The notes under the pieces were generated by a model that was given only the letters and a program-made list of their open reading frames with translations, did not search any database and had not been told where the DNA came from. Shown piece by piece: positions 24,512 to 32,013 of a stretch of DNA of 64,000 bases. The position numbers and the translations under genes are program-made. How positions within the stretch are numbered: the first letter of the stretch is position 1; the number at the start of each line of letters is the position of its first letter. Source of the stretch: CAZABC01 sp964483405 (GTDB lineage Bacteria; Chloroflexota; Limnocylindria; Limnocylindrales; CSP1-4); contig CAZABC010000001.1 of assembly GCA_964483405.1 (NCBI GenBank), positions 62,001 through 126,000 on the forward strand, read 5' to 3'.

Positions 24512-25927
24512 TCATTCGGCGGCGAGCTGCCGCGGGTCTCGCTTGGGTCGGACGGCGATGAGGGTGAGCGCCGACCCCATCAGCAGGATCGTGCCGAGGC
24601 CGATGCCGAAGCGCGGGCCGAGCGCGGGTTCGCCGAGCCCCGTGAAGTAGTCGATGACGAGGCCGGCCAACAGCAGGCCCATCGGGCCCGACAGCGAGTT
24701 GGCGATGTTCGCCAGGCCCATGTAGCGACCCGAGCTCGCGAGGGGGATCACCTCGGTCATGAGGGCCCAGTCGACCGAGAGATAGGCTCCGGCGCCGATG
24801 CCGAGAAGGATCATCCCGGGGATGGCGAACCAGGGCCCCGACGGGGTCGTCGGGGCGGCCGCCAGGATGGCGATCGCTGCGATCGCGAAACCGATCGCGG
24901 CCCAGACGACCGGCTTGCGGCCCACGCGGTTCGAGATCCGGGCGGCGAGCGGCGCGCTGAACACGGCCGCGACGAGGATGATCCCGAGGCCGGCGACGGC
25001 CCAGGCGCCGCGCGCGTCCGGATCGACGACGTCCATCGAGTCCTCGAGCCAGTAGAACGAGACGTTGGCGAAGATGCCGGTGCCCATGAGGAACAGGAAG
25101 CGCACCGTCGACATGAGCAGGAACGACCGCTCCCGCAGCACGTCGGTCCCCCAGGCCTCCCCCGCGATCCGCAGCCAGGAGCGGCCGTTCCTCGGCTTGC
25201 CGGTCGGACCCTCCTGGACGAAGCGGAAGGTGATGATCGCCAGGGTCAGCTCGACGAGCCCGATGAGGATCAGGGCCGGTCCCCAGAGGTTGAGCGCACC
25301 GCCGATCGCCATGACGATCGCCCCGAACATGAGGCCGACCTGGCGCATCACGCCCATCAGGCCGCTCGCGGTGCCGACCTGGGGCTCGGGAACGAGGTCC
25401 GGGACGTAGCCCTGGAACGGGCCTTGGGCGAAGTTCGAGCTGAGCTGGAGGAGGAGATAGCAGCCGACGTAGAGGGCGAGCGTCTGGGTGGTCCCGAGCG
25501 CCTGGCCGTCCCAGGTGCCGACCGCGGGCTCTGGGATGGCGAGGAGGGCGAGCCCGGCAAGGAAGATCACGTCGAACGTGGCGCCGACGATGATGTATGC
25601 CTTCCGCTTTCCCCAGCGGGTCGACGTGTAGTCGGAGAGGACGCCCGCGGTCGGCTGGACGAGGATCGCGACGAGCGCCCCGAGGGTCTCGAGGATCCCG
25701 ATCGTCGTCCCCTTCGTCGCGTCGCCGACGATCAGCTGGACCTGCTTCTGGCCGAACTGCTCGTAGCCGCCCCAGATCGCCTGGATGCCGAACCAGTAGA
25801 CCGAGATCGTGACGAGCTGTGCCCACGGCAGGAATGCGGTGGGGCGCGACCCCTCCCCCGCCCCGGCGCCATCTCCGACCTCGGGGGCCGAGGCCGTCGG
25901 ATCGAGCGTCACCGCAGCTTCGCCCAT
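24512..25927 (-). CDS. MFS transporter, sugar/cation symporter-like
   Basis: A 471-residue major facilitator with about 12 hydrophobic spans. The first 32 residues are a soluble Ala/Gly/Glu-rich tail. Loop 2-3 carries the MFS signature (SDYTSTRWGKRKAYI), and a related loop (ARISNRVGRKPVVW) appears in the second half. GPFQGYVPDLVPEPQVG is like glycoside-pentoside-hexuronide and SLC45-type sucrose carriers, but the substrate is not certain. ATG 25927 has GGAGAGGA upstream. A perfect palindrome lies 33 bases upstream and may be its operator. It is the last gene of a minus-strand pair with the CAAX protease. Confidence 0.85.
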   Translation of the reverse strand: MGEAAVTLDPTASAPEVGDGAGAGEGSRPTAFLPWAQLVTISVYWFGIQAIWGGYEQFGQKQVQLIVGDATKGTTIGILETLGALVAILVQPTAGVLSDYTSTRWGKRKAYIIVGATFDVIFLAGLALLAIPEPAVGTWDGQALGTTQTLALYVGCYLLLQLSSNFAQGPFQGYVPDLVPEPQVGTASGLMGVMRQVGLMFGAIVMAIGGALNLWGPALILIGLVELTLAIITFRFVQEGPTGKPRNGRSWLRIAGEAWGTDVLRERSFLLMSTVRFLFLMGTGIFANVSFYWLEDSMDVVDPDARGAWAVAGLGIILVAAVFSAPLAARISNRVGRKPVVWAAIGFAIAAIAILAAAPTTPSGPWFAIPGMILLGIGAGAYLSVDWALMTEVIPLASSGRYMGLANIANSLSGPMGLLLAGLVIDYFTGLGEPALGPRFGIGLGTILLMGSALTLIAVRPKRDPRQLAAE

Positions 25928-25959
25928 GTCGGGGTCCTCTCCGTCACTCGCAGCGCGGG

Positions 25960-25976
25960 CGGCATCGTCGATGCCG
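25960..25976. promoter_or_regulatory. Perfect palindrome upstream of the MFS gene
   Basis: CGGCATCG, T, CGATGCCG: 8-bp arms with a single central base, 33 bases upstream of the MFS ATG, between it and the CAAX protease stop. Position and symmetry suit a repressor operator of a sugar transporter. No regulator gene is adjacent. Confidence 0.4.
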
Positions 25977-26008
25977 GTCGTGTACCCGACGCATGGGCCC
26001 GACCATCG

Positions 26009-26815
26009 TTACATGGGCGCCCGGCAGGCGTTGCCGTAGTAGAGCGGCAGGTCGAAGCCGACGTGCGCCGCGATCGGGATCGCCAGCGACCCCGTGCGCC
26101 ACACGATCAGGCCTGCGGCGACGCCGCCGGCGGTCATCGCCGCCCACAGGACGAGCGGAGCGCCGCCGACGTCCGGACCGGCCGCATGGGCCAGGCCGAA
26201 GACGATCGCCTGGCCGGCGATCGCGAGCGGCACGCCGGTCCGGCGGGCGGTCCAGGCCTGGAGACCGCCGCGGTAGATGATCTCCTCCATGACCCCGTTG
26301 GAGACCGCGAAGATCGTCGCCGGCAGCAGCGCGGCGGGGCCGTCGAGGTCGAGGCCGATCGGGCCGAAGAACGGCACGGCGAGGAGCGGGCCGAGGAGCA
26401 GCCCGAGCGGGCCGCAGATCGCGAACGTGGCGATGGCGACGCCGCCGATGCGGCGCGTCGGGCGGCGCAGGCCGAGCTCCCCTGCCCCGCTCTCGGTCAG
26501 CCGGACGAGCCCGGCGAGCGCACCGAGGGCGAGTGCGGCCTCGACGAGGCGGAACGTCGCGAACGGCGCCGTCGGTGACGCGCAGGTCGTGCCATCGGTC
26601 GCCCCGGGCGGCAACGGGACGAGGCCCCAGGCGAGGCTGACGGCGACGGGGATCGCCCCGGCCCACGGCATCCGCTCCTCGCGCCGCCGGAGGACGACGA
26701 AGCCGACGACGAGGATGGCGAGGACCGGGAGGCGGGCCGGCCGGATCGCCGCGGCGAGGCCGAGGAGCAGCAGCGGCGCGAGGTCGGGGATCCGTGACGC
26801 GGCAGCGACTCGCAT
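26009..26815 (-). CDS. CPBP family intramembrane (CAAX-type) metalloprotease
   Basis: A 268-residue polytopic membrane protein of the Abi/CPBP family. The defining motif MEEIIYRGGLQAW (the EExxxR type) is near residue 175, FGLAHAAG carries the second motif His, and the third motif HVGFDLPLYY is near the C terminus. Around seven hydrophobic spans. The ATG at 26815 begins MRVAAASRIPDL. The same frame stays open upstream into the repeat region but looks like GC-driven read-through. It has a 547-base non-coding upstream region containing the two-copy element, so regulation of this gene through that element is possible. Confidence 0.9.
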   Translation of the reverse strand: MRVAAASRIPDLAPLLLLGLAAAIRPARLPVLAILVVGFVVLRRREERMPWAGAIPVAVSLAWGLVPLPPGATDGTTCASPTAPFATFRLVEAALALGALAGLVRLTESGAGELGLRRPTRRIGGVAIATFAICGPLGLLLGPLLAVPFFGPIGLDLDGPAALLPATIFAVSNGVMEEIIYRGGLQAWTARRTGVPLAIAGQAIVFGLAHAAGPDVGGAPLVLWAAMTAGGVAAGLIVWRTGSLAIPIAAHVGFDLPLYYGNACRAPM

Positions 26816-26885
26816 CCCGCCCAGCGTGGCCCGACCCCGAGGGCGCGCCAAGTGCCGACCGGCCATGCTGCGCCACACACGAAAG

Positions 26886-27077
26886 CGCCCGAAGGAACCG
26901 CCGCTTCCGTGGTCGGTCCCGCCGATGCAAGCACCTGCGGTCCCTTCCGTCGGACCAGTGGCCCCTTCGGGCAAGACCGACTGTATCGGCCGGCGCCAGC
27001 GGCCGGGAAGGGCCTTATCCACGAGTTTCGCGATCGGAGGGCCCGAAGCGTGCCGTCCGTCCACAGCCCGTCCACGG
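26886..27077. repeat. Block-conserved element, copy 1
   Basis: Blocks in order: A, GCCCGAAGGAACC from 26887; B, GATGCAAGCACCTGC at 26924-26938; C, GGCCCCTTCGGGCAAGACC ending about 26978, whose CCTTCGGGC (26964-26972) is the exact reverse complement of the start of A; E, TTATCCACGAGTTTCGCG at 27015-27032; F, GTCCACAGCCCGTCCACG at 27059-27076. A and C can close a stem around B. A small GGCC hairpin precedes E. Spacers between blocks differ from copy 2 while block spacing is kept, which suggests a structured RNA or protein-DNA array. Strand is not known. Confidence 0.7.
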
Positions 27078-27088
27078 ACCGCGCGGCC

Positions 27089-27122
27089 GGTCGGGGCGGT
27101 CGGGGCGGTCGGGGCGCCGGGG
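27089..27122 (+). repeat. Three 9-bp tandem repeats forming a G-quadruplex motif
   Basis: GGTCGGGGC occurs three times in tandem (27089-27115), and a fourth GGGG follows at 27119-27122. This gives four G4 runs with loops of 5, 5 and 4 bases, a canonical four-tetrad quadruplex pattern on the plus strand (template strand of the CAAX protease leader). It sits exactly between the two copies of the block element. Confidence 0.65.
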
Positions 27123-27144
27123 CGCGGGTGCCCGGGAATCAGAA

Positions 27145-27334
27145 CGCCCGAAGGAACCTCCGTCCCGACCGCCGCGCCGCTGATGCAAGCACCTGCAGCG
27201 CCGCCGTCGTTTCGATGGCCCCTTCGGGCAAGACCCAATGTACCCGGTGGCGACGGCCCGCGGCTACGCGGTTATCCACGAGTTTCGCGGTTCGTGGCCG
27301 CCGATCGGGCCCTCCGTCCACAGTCCGTCCACGA
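27145..27334. repeat. Block-conserved element, copy 2
   Basis: Same order as copy 1: A, GCCCGAAGGAACC from 27146; B, GATGCAAGCACCTGC at 27182-27196; C, with CCTTCGGGC at 27221-27229; E, TTATCCACGAGTTTCGCG at 27272-27289; F, GTCCACAGTCCGTCCACG at 27316-27333. Offsets from copy 1 are 259, 258, 257, 257 and 257 bases. Just before E, CCGCG-GCTA-CGCGG forms a hairpin in place of the GGCC hairpin of copy 1, as if the stem were kept with changed sequence. Flanking spacer GCGCCGCT/AGCGCCGC can also pair around B. Confidence 0.7.
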
Positions 27335-27362
27335 GCGAGGCGGCGCAGCGCCGGCGACCCGG

Positions 27363-27965
27363 TCAGCCCGGCTCGACCTCGAGCGGCCAGACTGCGCCGT
27401 CCTCGAGCACGGGCAGCCCGTCCGAGCCGATGCGGATCGTGGTCTCCCGGCCGGGATCGCCGGCGTGGACCGACCACCACGTCTCGTCGGGCCGGGCGAC
27501 CCACAGCGTCGCCGGCCGAGGTTCCAGGTGCTCGTCGACGACGACCGCCGCGAGCGCCACGGGGCCGTCGCCGCCTCGGCATCGTGCGCGGAGGCCCCAG
27601 GCGAGCGCGGCGAACCCGATCGACGATCCCTCGACGAGCAGGAGGTGCCGCGGACTCCAGCCGAGCGCGAGATGGACGATGCCGGCCGGCGTCACGACGT
27701 TCCCGTGGAGCGCCGACTCGTCCGGCTCGGGGTGGAGCGTCAGGAGCCCGGCGCTCGTCGCGACCTCGAGGCGGCTCGTCCGGCCGGCAGGGTCGGTCTC
27801 GAGGACGAGCGTCCGGGCGACGGCGCCGTGGCGAACGAGGCCCTCGCGCCAGCGGCGGCCTCGACGGCCCGCCGCGACCGACCAGGTGATCGCCTCGCCG
27901 TCGGCCTGCGGCGCGTGTCCGGCGGCCCGGACGAGGTCGGCCATCGGCAGCGCGGGTCTAGTCAT
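27363..27965 (-). CDS. Hypothetical protein, beta-rich
   Basis: A 200-residue protein starting at ATG 27965, whose start overlaps the hflX stop by 8 bases. The sequence is dominated by predicted strands (RTLVLETDPAGRTSRLEVATS, GNVVTPAGIVHLALGWSP, TTIRIGSDGLPVLEDGAVWP) and contains no transmembrane span or recognisable catalytic motif. The middle segment LLLVEGSSIGFAALAWGL is hydrophobic but probably buried. I do not recognise the family. Overlap with hflX suggests co-translation. It ends next to the two-copy intergenic element. Confidence 0.65.
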   Translation of the reverse strand: MTRPALPMADLVRAAGHAPQADGEAITWSVAAGRRGRRWREGLVRHGAVARTLVLETDPAGRTSRLEVATSAGLLTLHPEPDESALHGNVVTPAGIVHLALGWSPRHLLLVEGSSIGFAALAWGLRARCRGGDGPVALAAVVVDEHLEPRPATLWVARPDETWWSVHAGDPGRETTIRIGSDGLPVLEDGAVWPLEVEPG

Positions 27966-29307
27966 CGTCGGCGTCGGGGTCGGCCGTTCCCGGATCGCCG
28001 GCCTCGGCGAGCGTCCGGTCCCAGCGGGCGCCCGCCGCGCGGAGCTCACCGGCGAGCGATGGGGCGATGCGACCATGGACCCGGACGTCGCGCTCGCCGT
28101 AGTCGAGCTCGACCGTGCCGCGCTCCCGGACGCGGGCGAGCAGCTCGCCGGCCGAGTACGGCACGTGGACGTCGACGTCCTCCCAGAGCGTCGCGAGCAG
28201 CGCGGCGATCGCGCCGCGGAGCGTGTCGATCCCGTAGCCGGTGAGCGCCGAGACGAGCACCGCGCCGGCGATCGTCGGCGACGGCGCGCCCGGGTCGGCC
28301 GGCGTCCCGTCGACCAGGTCGACCTTGTTGAGGACGACCAGCCGTGGCTTCTGGCCGGCCCCGAGCTCGTCGAGGACCTCCTGGACCGTCGCCCGGTGCT
28401 CTGGCGCGTGCGGGTCGGCCGCGTCGACGACCTCGATGAGCGCGTCCGCCCGGTTGACCTCCTCGAGCGTCGCCCGGAAGGCCTCGACCAGTTGGTGCGG
28501 CAGCTTGTGGATGAAGCCGACGGTGTCGGTGACGATCGCCGTCTGGCCGTCGCCGAGCTTGACGAGTCGGCTGGTGGGGTCGAGCGTCGCGAAGAGCTTG
28601 TCCTCGGCGAAGGCGACCTCCTCGCCGACGAGGGCGTTGAGCAGGGTGCTCTTGCCGGCGTTCGTGTAGCCGACGATCGAGACGGTCGCCATCAGCCGCC
28701 GATCGCGCCCGCGGGCGGCGGTCGAGCGCTGCTGGCGGACCTGCTCGACCCGCTCCTTCATCCTCTTGATCCGCTCGCGGATGATCCGCCGGTCGGTCTC
28801 GAGCTGGGACTCGCCGGGCCCCCGGGTCCCGATGCCGCCGCCCGTCCGCGAGAGGTGGGTCCAGAGGCGGGTCAGCCGCGGCAGCTGGTACTCGAGCTGG
28901 GCGAGCTCGACCTGGAGGCGGCCCTCGTGGGTCCGAGCATGCTGGGCGAAGATGTCGAGGATGAGCCGGCTTCGGTCGATGACCTTGGCCTTGAGGAGCC
29001 CCTCGAGCGCCTTCTGCTGACCCGGCGAGAGCTCGTCGTCGGCGATCAGGACGTCGAACCCCGTCTCGTGCTTCGCGGCGACGAGCTCCTCGGCCTTGCC
29101 CTTGCCGACGTACCAGTTCGGGTCGACATGGCGGCGGTTCTGCCACTCGGCGCCGACGACCTCGGCACCGGCGGTGGCCGAGAGGTTGGCGAGCTCGGCG
29201 AGCGACTCCTCGGCGGTCCAGCCGCCGGCGTCGCCGGTGTCGACGGCGACGAGGAACGCCTTCTCGGCGGGCGGGGTGACCTCGACGGGTCCGGACCTGC
29301 GGGGCAT
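27958..29307 (-). CDS. hflX: GTPase HflX
   Basis: Ribosome-associated GTPase that splits stalled or stressed ribosomes. It is 449 residues. An N-terminal HflX domain has the conserved GKGKAEEL and DELSPGQQKAL motifs and the glycine-rich segment GGGIGTRGPGESQLETDRR, followed by a coiled coil (IRERIKRMKERVEQVRQQR). The G domain has G1 GYTNAGKST, G3 DTVGF, and G4 NKVD. ATG 29307 is 7 bases after a TATCCT -10 box, so it probably has its own nearly leaderless transcript, and a hairpin separates it from miaA. Confidence 0.95.
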   Translation of the reverse strand: MPRRSGPVEVTPPAEKAFLVAVDTGDAGGWTAEESLAELANLSATAGAEVVGAEWQNRRHVDPNWYVGKGKAEELVAAKHETGFDVLIADDELSPGQQKALEGLLKAKVIDRSRLILDIFAQHARTHEGRLQVELAQLEYQLPRLTRLWTHLSRTGGGIGTRGPGESQLETDRRIIRERIKRMKERVEQVRQQRSTAARGRDRRLMATVSIVGYTNAGKSTLLNALVGEEVAFAEDKLFATLDPTSRLVKLGDGQTAIVTDTVGFIHKLPHQLVEAFRATLEEVNRADALIEVVDAADPHAPEHRATVQEVLDELGAGQKPRLVVLNKVDLVDGTPADPGAPSPTIAGAVLVSALTGYGIDTLRGAIAALLATLWEDVDVHVPYSAGELLARVRERGTVELDYGERDVRVHGRIAPSLAGELRAAGARWDRTLAEAGDPGTADPDADDD

Positions 29308-29314
29308 GGCGGAC

Positions 29315-29320
29315 AGGATA
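29315..29320 (-). promoter_or_regulatory. Putative -10 box for hflX
   Basis: TATCCT on the minus strand, 7 bases before the hflX ATG. The same hexamer sits 7 bases before ruvB. The distance implies a leaderless or almost leaderless mRNA. Confidence 0.45.
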
Positions 29321-29345
29321 CGGCGCGGTCACCATCGACGCCCGA

Positions 29346-29371
29346 GTCCCGGGGGCGGGCCGGGCCGGGAC
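29346..29371 (-). terminator. Hairpin after miaA
   Basis: GTCCCGG and CCGGGAC (7-bp perfect arms) with a 12-base G/C loop, 16 bases past the miaA stop. It could end the rny-miaA transcript before the hflX promoter. No T tract. Confidence 0.45.
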
Positions 29372-29386
29372 GCGGCGCCGCGAGCG

Positions 29387-30325
29387 TCAGCGGCGGGCGG
29401 GTCCCCCGAGGAACCGCTCGACCCGGGCGAGCACGGCGGGCGTCGGATCCGTGGTGGCGTCGACGACCCCCAGCGTCGGCTCGCGACGGAACCAGGTGCG
29501 CTGGCGCCGGGCGAACGCGACGTTGCGCCGCGCGTCGAGGGCGATCGCCTCGTCGAGGGTGATCTCGCCGTCGAGGTACGCCCAGGCCTCGCGGTAGCCG
29601 ATCGCCGAGAAGCACGACAGCGCGGGGTCCCAGCGCTCCCGCAGGGCGCGCGCCTCCTCGACCAGCCCCGCGTCGAACTGGGCGCGGGCTCGCGCGGCGA
29701 TCCGGAGCCGGTGCGCTCCCGGCTCGACCATGAGCTGGAGGCCGAGCACGGGCGCGGGATACCCGACCGGCGCCGGCAGCGGCGCGTCACCGCGGAGCGT
29801 CGCGATCTCGAGGGCCCGGACCACCCGCCGTGGATTGCGCAGGTCGGTGCGCGCGGCGCGGTCCGGAGCGAGGTCCACGAGCCGGGCGGCCAGCGCCTCC
29901 AGGCCGTCCCGCTCGAGGTCGGCCTCGAGTGCGCGCCGGACCGCCGCGTCGGACGGCAGCGCCTCCGTATCGATCCCCATCGACACGGCCCGCAGCCAGA
30001 ACCCCGTGCCGCCGGCAAGGATCCCGATCCCGCCGCGCGAACCGAGCGCGGCGAGGGCCCCAAGGGCGTGGTCCCGGAACTCGGCGACGGAGTACGGCCG
30101 ATCGGGGTCCACCAGGTCGATCCCGTGGTGGACGACCCGGGCCCGCTCGGCCGCGGTCGCCTTGGCCGTCCCGATGTCGAGGCCGCGGTACACCTGGCGC
30201 GAGTCGGCCGACACGATCTCGGCCGGCACGCCGCGGGCCACCAGCCACTCGGCGACCCCGATGGCGAGCCCGGTCTTGCCGGTGGCGGTCGGCCCGCCGA
30301 CGACCACGAGCGGCGCGAGTCTCAG
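29387..30325 (-). CDS. miaA: tRNA dimethylallyltransferase
   Basis: Adds dimethylallyl to N6 of A37 in tRNAs reading U-starting codons, the substrate for MiaB upstream. About 312 residues. P-loop GGPTATGKTG at the N terminus, DSRQVYRGLDIGTAKAT, the DLVDPDRPYSVAEF block, GGTGFWLRA, and FSAIGYREAWAYL near the C terminus match the family. The first in-frame standard start is GTG 30307, which would remove most of the first beta strand. CTG 30325 overlaps the miaB stop as CTGA and gives a normal N terminus (LRLAPLVVVGGP), so I chose it. Confidence 0.92.
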   Translation of the reverse strand: MRLAPLVVVGGPTATGKTGLAIGVAEWLVARGVPAEIVSADSRQVYRGLDIGTAKATAAERARVVHHGIDLVDPDRPYSVAEFRDHALGALAALGSRGGIGILAGGTGFWLRAVSMGIDTEALPSDAAVRRALEADLERDGLEALAARLVDLAPDRAARTDLRNPRRVVRALEIATLRGDAPLPAPVGYPAPVLGLQLMVEPGAHRLRIAARARAQFDAGLVEEARALRERWDPALSCFSAIGYREAWAYLDGEITLDEAIALDARRNVAFARRQRTWFRREPTLGVVDATTDPTPAVLARVERFLGGPARR

Positions 30326-32013
30326 GCCGGCCTCCCTCGGAGCGCATACGGTCCGGCATGGTCGACGACCACATCGACGAGCGTCCCGACCAGCGCGGGG
30401 CGGCCGGCGAGGTGGACGAGCTTGTTCTCGCGGGTCCGGCCGGCGAGGCGGACCTCGCCCGGACCGAGCGTCCAGCGGCCGGTCGTCCCCTCCCCCGCCG
30501 GCGCGCCGCCTTCGACGGCCGTGGGATCCTCGTGGTCGTGCGCGGTCATCGGGCTGACGCGATCGACGAGGACCTCGACCGTCCGCCCGACCCAGGCACG
30601 GTTCCGCTCGAGACCGATGGCCTCCTGCCGCGCGAGGAGCTCGTTCAGGCGCCGCCGCTTCTCCCCCGCCGGGACATCGTCGTCGAGCCGGGTGGCGGGC
30701 GTGCCGGGGCGCTCGGAGTACGCTGCGGCGAAGACCTGGTCGAAGCGGACCTCGTCGAGGAGCGCAAGCGTCGCCTCGAAGGCCGCCTCTGTTTCGCCGC
30801 AGAAGCCGACGATGACGTCGGTCGAGAGGGCGATCCCTGGCACGGCCGCCCGGATCCGTCCGACGCGCTCGAGATAGTGCTCGATCGTGTACTGGCGGCC
30901 CATCCTCCGAAGGGTCGCGTCGTCGCCCGACTGGACCGGCAGGTGGAGTGCCTCGCAGACCGACGGGCAGGCGGCCATCGCCTCGACGAGGCGGTCCGAC
31001 AGGTCCCACGGGTGCGAGGTGACGAAGCGGAGCCGGCCGATCGCCGGTCGCCCGTCGGGACCGCGGATGGCGTCGATCGCCCCGATGAGCTCGGCCAGGT
31101 CCGGCCGGCCCGCGCGATCCTGGCGCCGGCCGACGGCCCGGGTCGTGTCGACGTGGCCGAATCGTGGCTCGGCCGGCAGGTCGTGGCCGTAGCTGTTGAC
31201 ATTCTGGCCGAGGAGGGTGACCTCGCGGTAGCCGGCGGCGGCGAGCACCCCGGCCTCGGCCAGGATGTCGTCGAACGGACGGCTCCGCTCGGGGCCGCGG
31301 CTGAACGGGACGATGCAGTACGTGCAGGTCTTGTCGCAGCCGTAGACGATCGGCAGCCAGGCGCTGATCGCCGAGGCGCGGGCGACCGAGCCGGTCCCGA
31401 CGGCCCCCGCTCGGGCGCGCGAGAGGTTGGTCGCGTCGGAGACGACTGCCCGGTGCACGATCGTCGTCGCGGCGGAAGCCGTCGCCGCCGGCACTGGTTC
31501 GTCCCGGCCGGCCGCGCTCGGCACCCCGGCGGACGCGAGCCCGAGCCGCTCGACGAGCTCGGGCTCCTCGTCGGGCCGCAGGAACAGGTCGACCGCCGGG
31601 AACCTGCGGCGGAGCCGGTGACGATCGGTCTCGCGGACGGCGCAGCCGGTCAGGACGACCCGGAGCGCGGGGTTCGCCGCCTTGAGCGCGGCGAGCCGGC
31701 CCTGGCGACCGACCACCTTCGCCTCGGCTGTCTCGCGGATGGCGCAGGTGTTGATGACGACGAGATCGGCGGCCTCGATCGTCGGCGCCTCGGCGCAGCC
31801 GGCCGCGAGGAGTCGCCCGGCCATCTCCTCGGAATCGCTCCGGTTCATCTGGCAGCCGAGCGTCCAGACGTGGAAGGCCGGCAGGGCCGACGTGAGCGGC
31901 AGGTACTCGGCCAGCCGGTCGTCGCGGGGCGCAGCGGGGCGGCGTGGCTCGGTCGGCGCGGGTGCGACGACGTCGATGACGGGCAGGACGCGGGACGCTC
32001 GCTGGTCGATCAT
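30322..32013 (-). CDS. miaB: tRNA-2-methylthio-N6-dimethylallyladenosine synthase
   Basis: Radical SAM methylthiotransferase acting on i6A37 of tRNA. It has 563 residues. The N-terminal MTTase domain supplies three cluster cysteines (TLGCQMN, INTCAIRE, LTGCAVRE). The radical SAM motif CDKTCTYC is central, with the LLGQNVNSYG block typical of MiaB. A C-terminal TRAM domain follows. It is longer than the usual ~440 residues because of Ala/Pro-rich inserts between the first two domains and a Gly/Glu-rich insert in the TRAM domain. ATG 32013 overlaps the PHP gene stop (ATGA), and its own stop overlaps the miaA start. Confidence 0.94.
   Translation of the reverse strand: MIDQRASRVLPVIDVVAPAPTEPRRPAAPRDDRLAEYLPLTSALPAFHVWTLGCQMNRSDSEEMAGRLLAAGCAEAPTIEAADLVVINTCAIRETAEAKVVGRQGRLAALKAANPALRVVLTGCAVRETDRHRLRRRFPAVDLFLRPDEEPELVERLGLASAGVPSAAGRDEPVPAATASAATTIVHRAVVSDATNLSRARAGAVGTGSVARASAISAWLPIVYGCDKTCTYCIVPFSRGPERSRPFDDILAEAGVLAAAGYREVTLLGQNVNSYGHDLPAEPRFGHVDTTRAVGRRQDRAGRPDLAELIGAIDAIRGPDGRPAIGRLRFVTSHPWDLSDRLVEAMAACPSVCEALHLPVQSGDDATLRRMGRQYTIEHYLERVGRIRAAVPGIALSTDVIVGFCGETEAAFEATLALLDEVRFDQVFAAAYSERPGTPATRLDDDVPAGEKRRRLNELLARQEAIGLERNRAWVGRTVEVLVDRVSPMTAHDHEDPTAVEGGAPAGEGTTGRWTLGPGEVRLAGRTRENKLVHLAGRPALVGTLVDVVVDHAGPYALRGRPA

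Larger units (their letters stand above)
26816..27362. other. 547-base intergenic region with a two-copy structured element
   Basis: The only gene-free stretch above 300 bases. It lies between two minus-strand genes (a hypothetical protein ending at 27363 and the CAAX protease starting at 26815). It contains two block-conserved copies (26886-27077 and 27145-27334) and a G-rich tandem repeat between them (27089-27122). Open frames through it exist on the minus strand but shift between the copies. Confidence 0.8.

Noticed and set aside
26816..27238. In-frame upstream extension of the CAAX protease through the repeat region
   Set aside because: The two element copies are offset by 257 bases, not a multiple of three, and blocks are identical at all codon positions, so nucleotide rather than peptide conservation is likely.
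26886..27334. CRISPR array or transposon ends
   Set aside because: Only two units of ~190 bases with diverged spacers between several blocks. No short identical repeats, no cas genes, no transposase or target-site duplication.
27015..27334. Origin of replication
   Set aside because: DnaA-like 9-mers exist, but no dnaA, dnaN, rpmH or AT-rich region is near. Kept as a motif observation only.
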